NCBI GenBank assembly: GCA_964430205.1
Contig: CAYSER010000004.1
Coordinates: forward strand, 1 to 60,257
Length of the DNA stretch: 60,257 bases
Reading direction: 5' to 3'
DNA from: CAJBLF01 sp964430205
GTDB lineage: Bacteria > Patescibacteriota > Gracilibacteria > Absconditabacterales > Absconditicoccaceae
The notes below the pieces were generated by a model that was not told the DNA's origin, made no database searches, and worked only from the letters and a program-made list of their open reading frames with translations. Position numbers and translations under genes: made by a program. Shown here one piece after another: positions 48,608-59,980 of this stretch; the stretch's first letter is position 1, and each line of letters begins with the position of its first letter.

Positions 48608-50785
48608 TTATGACTGCATGGCCTTGATCACTTCCGGGACAAATTCCTCGAGAGATATTCATAAGTATTTCTCGCAATTCAGAACTTCTTCTCTGTCTAC
48701 GCCTGCGGCGAAATGCTTATCCTTGAGTTTCTTCTTGACGGAACTGTATTCCATGCCCTCCATCCTTGTCGGTCTCATCAATGAGACGGCATAGATGAAT
48801 CCAGTCAATTCATCGACTGATACCAAGTATTTCCTGATGAGCGAGCTTACTTCTACCGATGTCTTCATGCTGTAATGCGCTTTGATATCATCCGCCAATG
48901 TCTGCGGGAGCTTGATCTCGCTTACGATCTCCTCGAATTCCTCTCCGAGATGTTTCTCCGGATCTTTACCGATATGATCCCGATCGATATCATGGAGCAA
49001 TCCTGCGATATATCGCAGATTTTCGTTTTGGTTAAGTTTCTTTGCGAAATATCTCATGACCTTCGCTACGTCTAGGCAGTGCCTATAGGTATCGGTGAGA
49101 TATTTCTTCGCTAGGCCTTCCACTTCCTCGAGCGAAGGCAAAGTGCCGTATACTTGCTCTATATCGACTTCCTCATGTGCCGTTTCCGATTTCTTCTCCG
49201 CTTTCATCAATGGGAACATCACGACATCTCTCAGATTGTCCTGTTCCGTGAGTATTGCCATCAGTCTTTCCAATCCCAGGCCGAACCCTGATTGCGGAGG
49301 CATACCGTATTCCATCGCTGTAACGAATTCTTCATCGCTTGCCGTAGCCTCTTCATCTCATTGATCCGCCGCTTTCGCCTGCTTGTCGAAATTCTCCTGT
49401 TGTAAGAGAGGATCTACAAGCTCAGAATATGCTTTACAAAGCTCTCGGCCATTGACTAGCAATTGAAACTGCTCGACGATGTTGGCGTCTTTGTCCGATA
49501 CCCTTGCTAACGGCTGCATGATGACCGGATAATTGTAGATGAATGCCGGTCCTGCGATCTTTGGCCTCAAGACTTTCTTGTAGAGATTATCGATCAGGGT
49601 CGTCGTGCCCATCTTGCCCATCTTCTCGAATTCGATGCCTTTCGCTTTGATTTCCTCTCTCAGCTTGTCTGCATCTTCCATGCCGTATTTCCTGATATCT
49701 ATGCCGCAGACCTCTTCGATACCTTTTGTATAATCTATCCTTTCCCATGGGGTGGTGAAGTCGATCTTTTTGATAACTCAATCCTTATCTTTTATATTCA
49801 GCGTTCTATCCATCTTGAGATAGTCAAAGAGGAAATCGAAGAGTTTCTCCGTGAATCTCATGTTGTCTTCATAATTCCGATAGACTGCGTAGTGTTCGAC
49901 TTGAGTGAATTCCTGCATATGGCTTGGGTCGGATCCTTCATTCCTGAAATCTTGCCCGATCTCGAAGACTTTCTCGAATCTTCCCACTGTCGCTTTCTTG
50001 AGTCCTGTCTCGAATGCTATCCTGAGGAAGACATCTGTGTCATAATCGTTGTGATGGGTTATGAATGGTTTCGCCGCTGCTCATGATGCTGAGTTTCCCA
50101 ATATGTTCGTCTGTATCTCTGTGAATCCTTCCTTGGCATAGAATTCCCTGAGTCCTTGATACATCTTGGATTTGAGGAGGAATCTCTTGTATGTCTCCGG
50201 ATTCATGGTGAGATCTAGATATCTTTTTCTATACAATTCTTCCTGATCCTGGAGACCGTGGAATTTTTCCGGCAACGGCCTGATCGCCTTAGCGAGGAAC
50301 GTGAATTCGGGTACGAATATCGTGAGCTCGCCTTTGTGCGTTTTGAATACCTCTCCGCTTATGCCGATGAAATCTCACATATCGACCATCTTTTCTATGA
50401 ATTTATAGGCAGACATGCCTTCCGGCGTTCCGTCATCGAGCTTTTCCGTCATCGTTCCGTGCGCAAGTGTTTTGCAGTTGTCCTTATGGAACATGAGCTG
50501 GATCTCTCCTGTGCTGTCCAAGATTTTTGCGAATGCCAATTTTCCATGCGTGCGGTATAGCATCAATCTTCCTGCCGTAGTGACTTGCATCTGCGGTTGG
50601 GGTACGATATCTACGCTATCACGGAGTTCTTTGGTCTCATATGCTCTTATGATGTCTGCAATCAGATCCTTTTTTGGGAACGATTGGGCATAAGGGAGTA
50701 TTCCCATGCTTTTCATCTTCTTTGCTTTGGCAATGCGAACATCACGTTCTCATTGATGGTCTGTTGCTGGAATGTTGTCGGTCAT
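48608..50785 (-). CDS. lysS: Class II lysyl-tRNA synthetase fused to an HD-domain
   Basis: Residues 1-540 are a complete LysRS. There is an N-terminal OB fold (GRLMLYRTHGKLAFAKILDS), DQEELYRKRYLDLTMNPETY, motif 2 EIGQDFRNEGSDPSHMQEFT, RELCKAYSELVDPLLQ, and motif 3 PPQSGFGLGLERLMAIL. Residues about 555-725 are an extra HD domain: DTYRHCLDVAKVMRYFAKKL, YIAGLLHDIDRDHIG, DIKAHYSMKTS and SVDELTGFIYAVSLMRPTRM. The same kind of HD hydrolase normally exists as a separate protein. UGA codons are glycine, e.g. before AAAKPFITHHNDYD. It ends in TAA. Upstream is a prepilin gene 28 bases away. Confidence 0.93.
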
Positions 50786-50813
50786 CTTTTTGTCCTAATA
50801 TGCTAAATATTGT

Positions 50814-51950
50814 CTATTTGGTATAAAAATTCTTGGTATTGAATGTTGTCTGGAGGTGTATCTGGAAGGTGCCGATGTCATCTATGCCCAGTCTTTTCTG
50901 CCATATCTTTCCATAAAGCTTGCTGGTCATGCCTATCGTGAAATACGGATTGATCTGTGCGCTGCTTTCCGCTAATGCATAATAAGGATTCTTGGTTGGA
51001 TAGATGATCAGGTTCCGGTCCGTGATGGTAATGTTCTGCTGGAAAAGATTCGCCCATCCATCGTCTGTATCTGTAGGCAACCTATATCATGAATAGATAT
51101 CCGTTCCTACACGGCTTCCGCTGCATATGAATCCTTGTGCATAGTCACATGCTCGGGTATCTATCTTACCGTCATAGACTCATGAGGAATTGGTTATATC
51201 GAAATTATGGTTGTCTCCTGCATCGAATCCTCTGAGCTTTAATATCTGCAAAGTATAGAGCTTTTCCGTATCTTCTATTGTCCCATTTTTATTCCGATCG
51301 CCGCTTTCCAAAAGTGCCCTCCTAATCAAGATCCTAGATCTTCCATCCTGCGAGATGAGGTAGAGCTCTTTTGCGTTCGTAGCATCATCTATAGCATTCG
51401 GCCCCTTCATCACATTCTCATCATCATTATCGTTGGCTGCTCCGGATACGGAATCTACATCGCTTTTTACGTCCCGGAATTGCAGGTTATATTGGCCGAA
51501 TGATTGTCGTCATGTGTTGCTACATCAGGAGCCGTTCTGAACAGTCTGTCCTTGTATGACTTTCGGTGTTTCCTCGTTTGATGTCGAACTGCATCGATAG
51601 AGCTTGTGTTTCCGCGGTGTCATTTGATTTAAGGCATTCCCATTCCCGTATGCCGTGAAATTGTTGCAATGTCCTCCGGTACCTACATCTCGTTCAAATT
51701 GTGATGTGTAGGTGTTGCATCAGACATTCTTCCTGTTGAAGTATTCTTCGTAATCGATGGTGTAATCCTTGAGCAGGATGTTTATCTTCTCTATCGTGAA
51801 ATATGAATCCTGAACTATGTTTATCCTTGCCTGGATATTGTATTTGAGCCTGATCATCTTCATGTACATGCCCATGATCGCCGCCAGTAAGATGAAAAAT
51901 GCTGTGGTGGCTATCAATACTTCAAGCAAGGTAAATCCCTTTTTCTTCAT
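50814..51950 (-). CDS. Prepilin-like protein with type IV pilin N-terminus
   Basis: The 378-residue protein starts KKKGFTLLEVLIATTAFFIL, a class III prepilin signal with Gly-Phe at the cleavage site and Glu+5. The rest is a polar domain with several Cys and segments such as DRNKNGTIEDTEKLYTLQIL and AESSAQINPYFTIGMTSKLY. It is long for a major pilin, so it is probably a minor pilin or pseudopilin. UGA glycines occur, e.g. after NRKNV. It ends in TAG. It may be cotranscribed with lysS. Confidence 0.85.
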
Positions 51951-52023
51951 CGAATGGATAAATGACTAAACGTCCTTTTGATACCGTGCTGTGTTTTTAG
52001 TAATTTCGCTTATGCTTTCAATC

Positions 52024-52053
52024 AAAAAAAGCGGATAGGTGATCCGCTTTTTT
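52024..52053 (-). terminator. Terminator of the Ig-repeat gene
   Basis: AAAGCGGAT-AGGTG-ATCCGCTTT stem with a T-run on the minus strand. Confidence 0.88.
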
Positions 52054-52087
52054 CTAGGTATGTGGTATTCGGAATATCTTGATAGCC

Positions 52088-53513
52088 TTATTTGATGCTG
52101 TTGGTGTATCTATACCGATCCAACCATGCACTATAGAAATCATCGAAGTTATCATAGGTCTTGTTGATGTCATCATCTATGATCTCTTCCATGGCTGTTT
52201 TGAGATCGTCTGACATCGTCTGCCGTCTAGAGCTATTCCTCAATACTGACGATTGATCCTCCAGTTGGTCAATCATATCATCCCGTGAATCGTACATCGC
52301 TTGTACCGTATTGAGCTCGCTTGACGAGAATCCCTCGACATTTGAAGAGCTGGATGATCCTACGTAGAAGGTGATCTCTTTGTAGATAGAAGTATCATTC
52401 TCTGCATAGACTCTCACTTTATAATCATAATTGTTCTTCTTGAACTTGATGAAGTTGGTCAGTTCAGCGACACCGTCATCGGATGAGGTGAAATCGTACC
52501 CGTCGGTATAGCTAGACCCCATGGTGTAGTATGTAGAAGAAGTGGTCTGTACCCAAGAAGATGAACTAGATGTTCTGTAGTAGACCTTGAAGTTGATAGT
52601 GTCGGTATAGTCAGTGATAACGCTGTTATCGTTATCTCTCGCCTTGACCGTAAGGTCTACATATTGAGATGTGGATGGTGTCGTGTCATCTGCAGTTACA
52701 TAGAAGTTATCAAGTTCTCCGTTCGAAGTGCTAGAAGAAGATCCTACGTTAAAGGTAATCTCTTTGTAGATGGAAGTGTCATTCTCTGCATAGACTCTCA
52801 CTTTATAATCATAATTGTTCTTCTTGAACTTGANNNNNNNNNNNNNNNNNNNNNNNNNNNNNNNNNNNNNNNNNNNNNNNNNNNNNNNNNNNNNNNNNNN
52901 NNNNNNNNNNNNNNNNNNNNNNNNNNNNNNNNNTATAGTCAGTGATAACGCTGTTATCGTTATCTCTCGCCTTGACCGTAAGGTCTACATATTGAGATGT
53001 GGATGGTGTCGTGTCATCCGCAGTTACATAGAAATTATCGAGGTCGCCGTTCGAAGTGGAATAGTAGGAATCATTGTATCGTTCGGCACTATCGAAATCA
53101 TATACCCATTGCGGATAAGTCCATTCGCTGTCGCTGCTCGGCTTATCCTCTCGGTCGGTCGGTGCGACTTCGTTGTATCTTATCCAGAGTTTGATCCTTC
53201 ATACCCTATTCCCGTCATAGGAAAATGTCCCGTTACATGCACTGATGCTATGCAACACGGAATCAGGGGTCATCAGATCGCATCTCATATTTGAGGTAGT
53301 CCCTCCATCTACGGTCGTCACCAATCTCCATTTATCGGTTCCTGCATCTTCTATATTCACATATGCAGTCACCCCGTTGGAAAAGTTCACTTCTTTTTCG
53401 TCAGTACCTGCGGCTGCATGGTAACTGCGTCATGTGAAGAAGCCAAGGACTCACAAAACGATTCATGAGGTGATACCTATCGCTGCTACCAGCAAAAAGT
53501 GATTTTTTTTCAT
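52088..53513 (-). CDS. Surface protein with near-identical 128-residue Ig-like repeats (gapped)
   Basis: It starts with a signal/anchor (HFLLVAAIGITSGIVLGVLG; UGA glycines). A beta domain (VNFSNGVTAYVNIEDAGTDK) and at least two copies of an Ig-like unit follow, each with DNFYVTADDTTPSTSQYVDL, TVKARDNDNSVITDYT, and YKVRVYAENDTSIYKEITF. A Ser-rich linker and a helical C-terminus end it. The unit is 384 bp and nearly identical at DNA level. The 100-N gap falls within a copy: a true gap of 156 bp (plus multiples of 384) restores the frame and gives about 493 residues. Likely a displayed adhesin or fibre. Promoter and terminator are present. Confidence 0.8.
52834..52933. other. Assembly gap of 100 N inside a tandem repeat
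   Basis: The left flank matches unit positions up to 52449 and the right flank those from 52606, so about 156 bp is missing if no extra unit was collapsed. Confidence 0.9.
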
Positions 53514-53554
53514 GCTTTTTTATAAGCGAGTAAAATGCTTATTTTATATTCTAT

Positions 53555-53582
53555 ATTATAGTTTTTTTTGTGTTTTTGTCAA
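53555..53582 (-). promoter_or_regulatory. Promoter of the Ig-repeat gene
   Basis: TTGACA, a 16-nt spacer and TATAAT on the minus strand, a near-consensus promoter about 40 bases upstream of the start codon. Confidence 0.8.
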
Positions 53583-53701
53583 ATGTTTAATGCTATCTCT
53601 TTGGTGTCTGTATTCGGTGCGTTTGTTCTTGGCAAGAAGCTGTTGATAGTTATCCGATAATCCATATATTTTATCTGATTTTATATCATTCTCTCCTTCT
53701 C

Positions 53702-54151
53702 ATGAGATTCGTCGGTAGATTCATCAAATACCTCTTACGATCTGCATTCTCTATCATCGTATTTCTTCTGCTCGTCGGATTGGCCAAAATGAATCGGAGT
53801 ACCAGTGCGTATATCACTTTTCTCAATAGAAATGATCGATCCATTTTCCATCGATCTCAACTTGCAACTCGGGTAGATCCTTTCTGGCCCTCTATGCATG
53901 CATGATCCGGCGATATTGCGGATATGCTTTCTGCCGATACTTCTGGATCCCAGACGACTTGATTGGATGTCTATGATCCTTCTTTGGAGGAGGAGCTCAA
54001 TGCTATTCCCGAAACTACGCTTACCTGATCGGATACAGGATTCTGATTTGTTACTACTGATCAGTCGACTTCTGTCGCACAGACAGGAACCGAAACGACA
54101 TCGAAACAAGACCTGCTCAAGATCATCCAAAAGTCTGAATTGAATAAATAA
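53702..54151 (+). CDS. Membrane-anchored hypothetical protein
   Basis: This 149-residue protein has an N-terminal TM helix (LLRSAFSIIVFLLLVGLAKM). A hydrophilic region follows with SDTGFVTTDQSTSVAQTGTE, Ser/Thr-rich and acidic, and the end is KQDLLKIIQKSELNK. Three UGA codons are glycine (HAGSGD, TTGLDVYD, LTGSDTG). It is 8 bases upstream of the SufD-like gene. The family is not recognised. Confidence 0.6.
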
Positions 54152-54159
54152 TATGTCTT

Positions 54160-54837
54160 ATGACCCTTATAGCAACCAATACATTTTCTCCCTTATCTGT
54201 CGGCCAATGACTCTCTGTGGAAGTCATTGATATTTTTGATATAGCCTGATCCAAGATTATAGAGCTTCATCCTCATAGTTCCTTGACGTATCTGATCATC
54301 TGACTGCATGAGGATATCGATGTCCGTATTGTTACGACTTGATCTTCTTGTTCATGCAAGATTTTCGGACTCTTTTATTCCGATACCGATCATCCGGTTT
54401 CCGGCTCATTGAAGGTCTCTCTCAACGATTCGGATACTTCGGCCGATGTCCATCTCATTTCATTCCTTTATGATGGCGCTAAGGCTTCTTTAGACGGATC
54501 CATCGATATCGCAAACCATCTGGATCACGTTTATGGCCGTCTGCTCGAAGAGAACATCATCCTTGGTAAAGATATTTCGCTCACTACCATACCTAAGCTC
54601 AACATCTCTTCTTATGATGTCACCGCTTCCCATGGGGCGAATGTCGATACGTTCGATCAGCAGAAGCTTTTCTATATGATGAGCAGGGGATTGACCAAAC
54701 AGCAATCGCAAAATCTCCTGGTCGCTTGATCTATCGATCATGTCCTAAGTCATTTCCAGGAACTCAGCGAGCCGGATATCCTTGCTATCTACCAAAGATT
54801 TTCGCATGGAGCATCGCTTAGGCATCTCTCAAGGTAA
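54160..54837 (+). CDS. SufB/SufD-family Fe-S assembly protein, short
   Basis: The 225-residue protein carries the SufBD C-terminal beta-helix signature: YDVTASHGANVDTFDQQKLF, YMMSRGLTKQQSQNLLVAGS. Before it is a stretch of short strands (SLTYLIIGLHEDIDVRIVTT, GRLLEENIILGKD). SufD and SufB normally form the SufBC2D scaffold for Fe-S clusters. At 225 residues it is about half the usual length, and no sufB, sufC or sufS is adjacent. It could be a minimal SufD, or a paralogue with another role. UGA glycines include VGQGLSVE. Confidence 0.75.
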
Positions 54838-54893
54838 CGACTGATTATTCCATTGTTCTTGTATCCGTCGGAGGATTCTCTATACTCTCCTGT

Positions 54894-55634
54894 ATGGGAT
54901 ATAAGCGCCTCATGCTCTTAAAAACATTCCTTACCGTTGTCGCTTTGTGATTAGCGGTTTTTTTGGCGTTTTTCGCTACTTCTGCCGATCAATCGCCAGA
55001 GCAGAAGCTGATATTCGTCCTTGATAGCAATAGGACCATGAATACTAAGGATGTCCTTTCGGGTAGTCAGAGGATTTCAAGGATTGAAGCAGCCAAAGCC
55101 ATTATCCAACAATCGCTTCTTTCTGCCCAACGTTTCTCATATGGACTGCTCCTGTTCAACGCATGATCCGACTATATTCTTCCTCCCACCTTCGATACCG
55201 GCACTTTCCTTCTTTATCTCAGTTGATTGACTACCAATATCCTTCCTGACGGCATCAAGGATTTCTCTTCATTGAGCGGATCGTTCGCTGATCCTTCTGC
55301 ATCCTATATCCTTCTCTCCGATTTCGATACTGCCAAGAAGCCTCTCGGTTTCACGCTTCCTGCAAATGTCTCCTTGGTCGGTCTCGGTTCTTCCGCAGGA
55401 GATACTGTCAGGTATGCTAACGGTGTCGTCTATTATGATGAAGGTAAATCCGTCTTCAGTGCACGCAATGATGCTCTTGCCAATTCTCTTGGCGCTCATT
55501 ATATCGCGGTGAGCCAGCTCGGCTCTTTCTCACTTCATAACCTCGTGTTCCCTGGTATCCTTCTTCCGCTTTCGCAGCAGATTTTACTCTATGTATTGCT
55601 TGGTGTGCTTGTGATACTCGCGATACTGCTTTAA
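54894..55634 (+). CDS. vWA-like membrane protein
   Basis: The 246-residue protein has an N-terminal signal/TM (TFLTVVALGLAVFLAFFATS) and a von Willebrand A-like domain (KLIFVLDSNRTMNTKD, where the MIDAS DxSxS has become DSNRT). Also visible are RIEAAKAIIQQSLLSAQRFS, YGLLLFNAGSD, ASYILLSDFD and VSLVGLGSSAGD. A C-terminal TM helix (ILLYVLLGVLVILAILL) closes it. It resembles BatA/BatB-type proteins with a degenerate metal site. UGA glycines occur in LFNAGSD and LSGLTTN. The next gene is DUF4381-like, a common partner. Confidence 0.7.
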
Positions 55635-55707
55635 TATGAGGCTAACATGTTGAAATATTGGCAATTGATCAATTAGTAATTTAAGAACTTTATCTTGGTT
55701 GTAAAGT

Positions 55708-56160
55708 ATGTCTGATCTTTCGTTCTTAGCAATCCCGAATGTGGCAGGTATGCATATGAGATGGTATATCCAGATATTTTTTGTCGCTTTGCTGTTCGGC
55801 ATCTCCTTGTTCCTTTTGCTTTATGTGTGGGTGCTTTATCGCAGGAATAGATCCTTGGTCCGCAAATTAGCCGTTTTCGACCAGAAAACGCAGGAACTTT
55901 CACAGCAGCTGATGCAGTCCAAGATCCTCAAGGCATCCGGGAAGGAGAAGCTTGTATTATTCATTGCATATCTGGAAAAATTTATTACAACCAAAGCCAC
56001 TGATCCGTGACCGGTCAGAACATATGCTAATCTTTCTGATCTCTTGCATGCTCATGGATTCACTTCTGCACAGGTCGCTTCATGCGAACAAGTCTTGTAT
56101 TCATGACGTGCGCTTCCCAAAGATATCGCCCATCATATAGATGTTTTCTTTACTTCTTAA
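55708..56160 (+). CDS. DUF4381-like membrane protein
   Basis: The 150-residue protein has an N-terminal TM helix (IQIFFVALLFGISLFLLLYV) followed by a coiled region (RNRSLVRKLAVFDQKTQEL). A helical domain follows with KEKLVLFIAYLEKFITTKAT, then RTYANLSDLLHAHGF and SCEQVLYSGRALPKDIAHHI. This order fits DUF4381 proteins of Bat operons. Two UGA codons (DPGPVR, YSGRAL) are glycine. It ends in TAA 10 bases before the preferred dnaA start. Confidence 0.6.
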
Positions 56161-56170
56161 TTTCCGACCG

Positions 56171-57649
56171 ATGCTTCTTGATGTCGTAGAACAGTATCCT
56201 GCGGAGACCGTAGAGTTGCTCCGTGGTGTCCGGGAAAAAACGCTCCAACATCTCGCTCAGCACCAGGATCACAAGAAGATCCTCTCTTTTTTGGGTAAGG
56301 TCGGTATCCTCGATCTGGATGAGAAAGAGAAGATGGTCGTCTTCTGAGTTCCGAATGAATTCATCCTTACGCAGGTGAAAAAATTCTTCGCAAAACCACT
56401 CAAAGAATCTATAAACGCTGTCTATAATCAACATTTTTCGGTCAAATTCGTTGTCTATCCGAAATTTGCCAATCATCATGACCTCTTGGTCGACCTGAAG
56501 AAACTCCTCAATATCAAAGAGACTTCATCGGTCAAACACAATGAGGAGACCAAGACGTTCAAGAACGAGCTCTCAGAATTTTTCGGTATCCTTTTTGATC
56601 CGAAATTCACGTTCGATACGTTCGTCGTGTGATCTATGAATAATATCGCGTTTTCTTCTGCCAGGGCTGTTTCCGAACAGCCGGGCAAGGTATATAATCC
56701 CTTATTCCTCTATGGTTCTGTCTGACTCGGAAAGACACATCTCATGCAAGCGATCGGTAATGAGGTCATGAAAAAATTCCCGGATAAGGTCGTTGTCTAT
56801 CTTCCGACCAGCAAACTGATAGACGAGATCGTTACCGCTATCAAGGGCAATAAGCTCTCGAGTATGCTCAAGAAATTCGACGACGTAGATGTGCTGCTCA
56901 TCGATGATGTGCAATTTCTTGCTGACAAAGATAAGACTCAAGAGATCTTCCACAATATCTTCAATGATTTCCAGCTCAAGCAGAAGCAGATCATCCTTTC
57001 TTCCGATCGTCCACCCAAAGAGCTCGTGCATATCGAGCCAAGACTCAAATCCCGTTTTGCGCTCTGAGTCGTCGCAGATATCAAGTCTCCTGATTTCGAG
57101 ACCAGGATAGCGATTCTCCAATCCAAATTGATGAACAAGGGTGAAGACCTGGATTTCAACTATCTCGAAATCATCGCGAAACATATCAAGGAAAATGTCA
57201 GGGAGCTCGAATGAGCGCTCAACATCCTCCTTACTAGGAAAGCCATCTTGCGTAAGGACGTGGATCAACAGGATGTCTATGAATGTCTCAAGACGCTCTG
57301 ATACAATATCGAGCCTACTGCCGAAGCTACGCAGCAAGCTGTTCAATCCAATGCTAAATGAACCAAGAATTTTGATCTCCTGGTTGATATGGTCGCTCAG
57401 TACTATGGTATCTCTGTCCAGGAATTGAAATCCGAATCCAGGAAAAAGGAGATCACCAATGCACGTCAGATCCTCATGCTCCTGGCTAAGAAATATTTTC
57501 AGCGGACCCTAGAAAGGATAGGCGAGTATTTCGGCGGCAAAGGTCACGCTGCGGTCATCTATGCCATCAACAACACGGAGAAGAAAATCAAGAAAGACCA
57601 CGATATGGCGCATGATTATGAAGTGTTTGTGGACCGGTTGGGAAAATAA
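56171..57649 (+). CDS. dnaA: Chromosomal replication initiator DnaA
   Basis: DnaA opens the replication origin. The 492-residue protein has domain I to about residue 80 (KMVVFGVPNEFILTQVKKFF). The AAA+ domain follows: FTFDTFVVGSMNNIAFSSAR, Walker A NPLFLYGSVGLGKTHLMQAI with the UGA glycine in the loop, VVVYLPTSKLIDEIV, Walker B DVLLIDDVQFL, SSDRPPKEL, and SRFALGVVADIKSPDFETR. Domain IV has SESRKKEITNARQILMLLAK and GEYFGGKGHAAVIYAINN. Seven UGA codons are glycine. An upstream in-frame ATG at 56141 would overlap the previous gene. dnaN is not adjacent and no DnaA-box cluster is visible. Confidence 0.95.
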
Positions 57650-57662
57650 TGAACATGGTAAG

Positions 57663-57691
57663 ACGATGGAAGGAATTCTGTCGTTTTTTTT
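57663..57691 (+). terminator. Terminator after dnaA
   Basis: ACGATGGAA-GGAA-TTCTGTCGT (9 bp, two G-U pairs) followed by a T-run. Confidence 0.75.
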
Positions 57692-57697
57692 CGATTA

Positions 57698-57725
57698 TAA
57701 AAAAAAACCGACATGAAATGCTGGT
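57698..57725 (-). terminator. Terminator of the coiled-coil gene
   Basis: On the minus strand AACCAGCAT-TTC-ATGTCGGTT with one mismatch, followed by eight T. Confidence 0.7.
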
Positions 57726-57733
57726 TAGTGGTA

Positions 57734-59910
57734 TTATATAAGCTCCGGTATGGTTTCCAATAACTGATCCGCTGATGCGATATCATCATCATGTTCTTCG
57801 GCCATAGCGAATTCAGGTGAGAATCTTTTGATATTCTGTCCTACGCTCTCTTGTTTTTCCAGAGCGATGATGAAGGTCTCCAGATCATGCAGCTGTATCT
57901 TCTTGTCCTTGCTGAACTTGGTGAAGAATCTGAGGATATGCTCTCATCGATCCTGCGTATACGTCACGGATGCTCTTTCCTCGTCCATCTCTTCCAAGAG
58001 ACGTTGCCGTTTCTTCTCTAAGCCTGGATGATGTTCCTTGCCGATGAAGAAATCCAGTCTATGGATTAGATCTCTCAGTGTCCTGAGTTCGTCGGATCTC
58101 ATATTCTCCGTCGACGTATCCCGTATCTCCATGATATTCCAGACCGTCTTTTCGGTGGTTTTATCGATTCTCTCGTCCCTATTCAGTTCTACAAGGATAG
58201 TTGGCGGGATGAAACTATCTTCCATCGATTGGGTAACGATATTCCTTTCGACATCCCTTTCGACGCGCGTCTTGATCAGCATCTCTTGACCATAGTTCTT
58301 GAGTAACGTATCGCTTATCTTCTGTNNNNNNNNNNCGAGCGTATGGCTTTCAGTTCACTTTCAAACAACTTCTGTTTGAAATCCTTTTCAAATTCCTCCA
58401 AACTCACTGATCTTTCCAAGAGCGTCGAGCATTCCTTTTGCGACACTGCTTGGGCCTGTTCGCTCAACATCCCTATCGTCGGCAGCTTTATGCCAAGGGA
58501 ATTCTTCCCTCCTCTTTTGCTTCAGAATGTGAAGTCTTTGGATTTGGCGTTGAAGTGGAGGAAATCATCTGATTTCAGTTGAGCGTCGGGATTGTTCAGG
58601 TTATAGTAGAATCCTACGCTGTTGCCGTTGATCTTGCCGTTGATGGAGAGAATGTCATCGTTCTTCTCATTCTGGTCTTCAGATTTCTGTATCGAGAATC
58701 CCTGTTGCGTATCGATACTGAAGTCGTCTGCGAAATTTTCCTGATTGATGGTGGTCGTATCGAAGTATTTGGCGAGTCCGGTGATACAGCTTCCCAAGAC
58801 CCTTTGCTTGCTCATCTCCTGTATCCTACGCGAGAGATTCTCCTTGATATCTTCGATAGCTACCTGATATTCTTCGTACGCTTCCCTGCCTTCTGGACTT
58901 CTCGCATCTTCCTGATCCTTGTCGAAGATCGCCTTGAACTCCTTGATGATTTTCTTGTTACTTTGTATCTTCTCTCTGAGCTCTTTGTCAGGTATGAACT
59001 TGACGTAGAGTGCGAATTCCTTTTCGAAATCAATATTTTCCGGTAGAGTAGGCGGGGATATCTTGTCGAATCTGTTGGAAGTTTGCGTAAAATCTTTGAG
59101 ATCTTTATTGTCGTCTATGATGCGATCGGTATGCGCTGGACTTGCCATCGCCTTCAATGTGGTCGTATCTCCGAGCCCTTCTCTCAATTCCTTCAAATTA
59201 TCCAAGAATTCTGTGTTCTTCTCTTTCCTGAGCTGCTTCTCGTAGCGTTGTTCCATGATGAGGAACTTGGCATACTCTTCCGCTTTCAATCCTTTGGCAT
59301 CGAGCTCCAGTTTTACTGATGGTGCGATGTGTAATGCCTGATCATCGATCTCTTTGGCAGTCGGTTCAGGATATTTTGATTTATCGAGTCTGTCGTAGGA
59401 TTCTTTGGTCTTTTTCCGTGATTCGAGTAGGTTGAATCATTCGGTTATTTCTATGTTGTTGGATGTTGTTTGTATATTGTTAGTATTGGTTTGTATATTG
59501 TTAGTATTGGTTTGTATATTGTTAGTATCGGTTTGTATATTGTTAGTGATAATATCATTTTCTATGGTTGCATTATATGTATGTATGATTTGAACCTCTC
59601 CATGCTCTTTGAAATAATTATCCATATCTTCAATGATATATTGTATCTGTTCTTCCGGTGATCTCGTTTTTATCGATCTAACAAAGCTCAATAGGTCTCT
59701 TCATTTGATGTATTCGATGACCGTATTTGTTGGATACACACTTTTTATTTGTTGGTTTCCGAAAATATTCAAAAATAGATATTGCTTCTCTCAATCATCT
59801 GGCAATTTATCCTGTAATGCAACCTCGACTGTGGTTTCTTGGGGTGATGCATTCACTTTGTCCTCCACACTCTCGGTATGTGGTTGTATCTTTTCGCTCT
59901 GTTCTCCCAT
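57734..59910 (-). CDS. Large coiled-coil hypothetical protein (gapped)
   Basis: This acidic soluble protein of about 725 residues has no TM segment. Its N-terminal part contains the heptapeptide repeat TNNIQTN, about four times (21-bp DNA repeats). The middle has SPEGREAYEEYQVAIEDIKE and QRVLGSCITGLAKYFDTTTI. The C-terminal half is helical (GLEKKRQRLLEEMDEERASV). UGA glycines occur (LPDDGEKQ, DRGEHILRFF). A run of 10 N at 58326-58335 is not frame-consistent; 8 or 11 bases would be. A near-consensus promoter lies upstream. The family is not recognised. Confidence 0.6.
58326..58335. other. Assembly gap of 10 N
   Basis: The reading frames on either side only match if the true gap is 2 more than a multiple of 3 (for example 8 or 11). 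Confidence 0.9.
59470..59550. repeat. 21-bp tandem repeat coding for TNNIQTN
   Basis: TTGTATATTGTTAGTATTGG-type units occur about four times in a row, the last diverged. They sit in frame in the coiled-coil gene. Confidence 0.85.
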
Positions 59911-59942
59911 ATCTTTTTATGATAAAAAATAGAGCATACGTA

Positions 59943-59971
59943 AGTATACTCACATTCTTCTATTTTGTCAA
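59943..59971 (-). promoter_or_regulatory. Promoter of the coiled-coil gene
   Basis: TTGACA, a 17-nt spacer and TATACT on the minus strand, close to sigma-70 consensus. Confidence 0.8.
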
Positions 59972-59980
59972 TGTCTGAGA

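Noticed and set aside
56702..57346. 214-codon minus ORF
   Set aside because: Antisense to the dnaA AAA+ domain.
57650..57733. oriC next to dnaA
   Set aside because: No cluster of TTATCCACA-like boxes is visible there; one perfect box near 43721 is inside guaB and alone.
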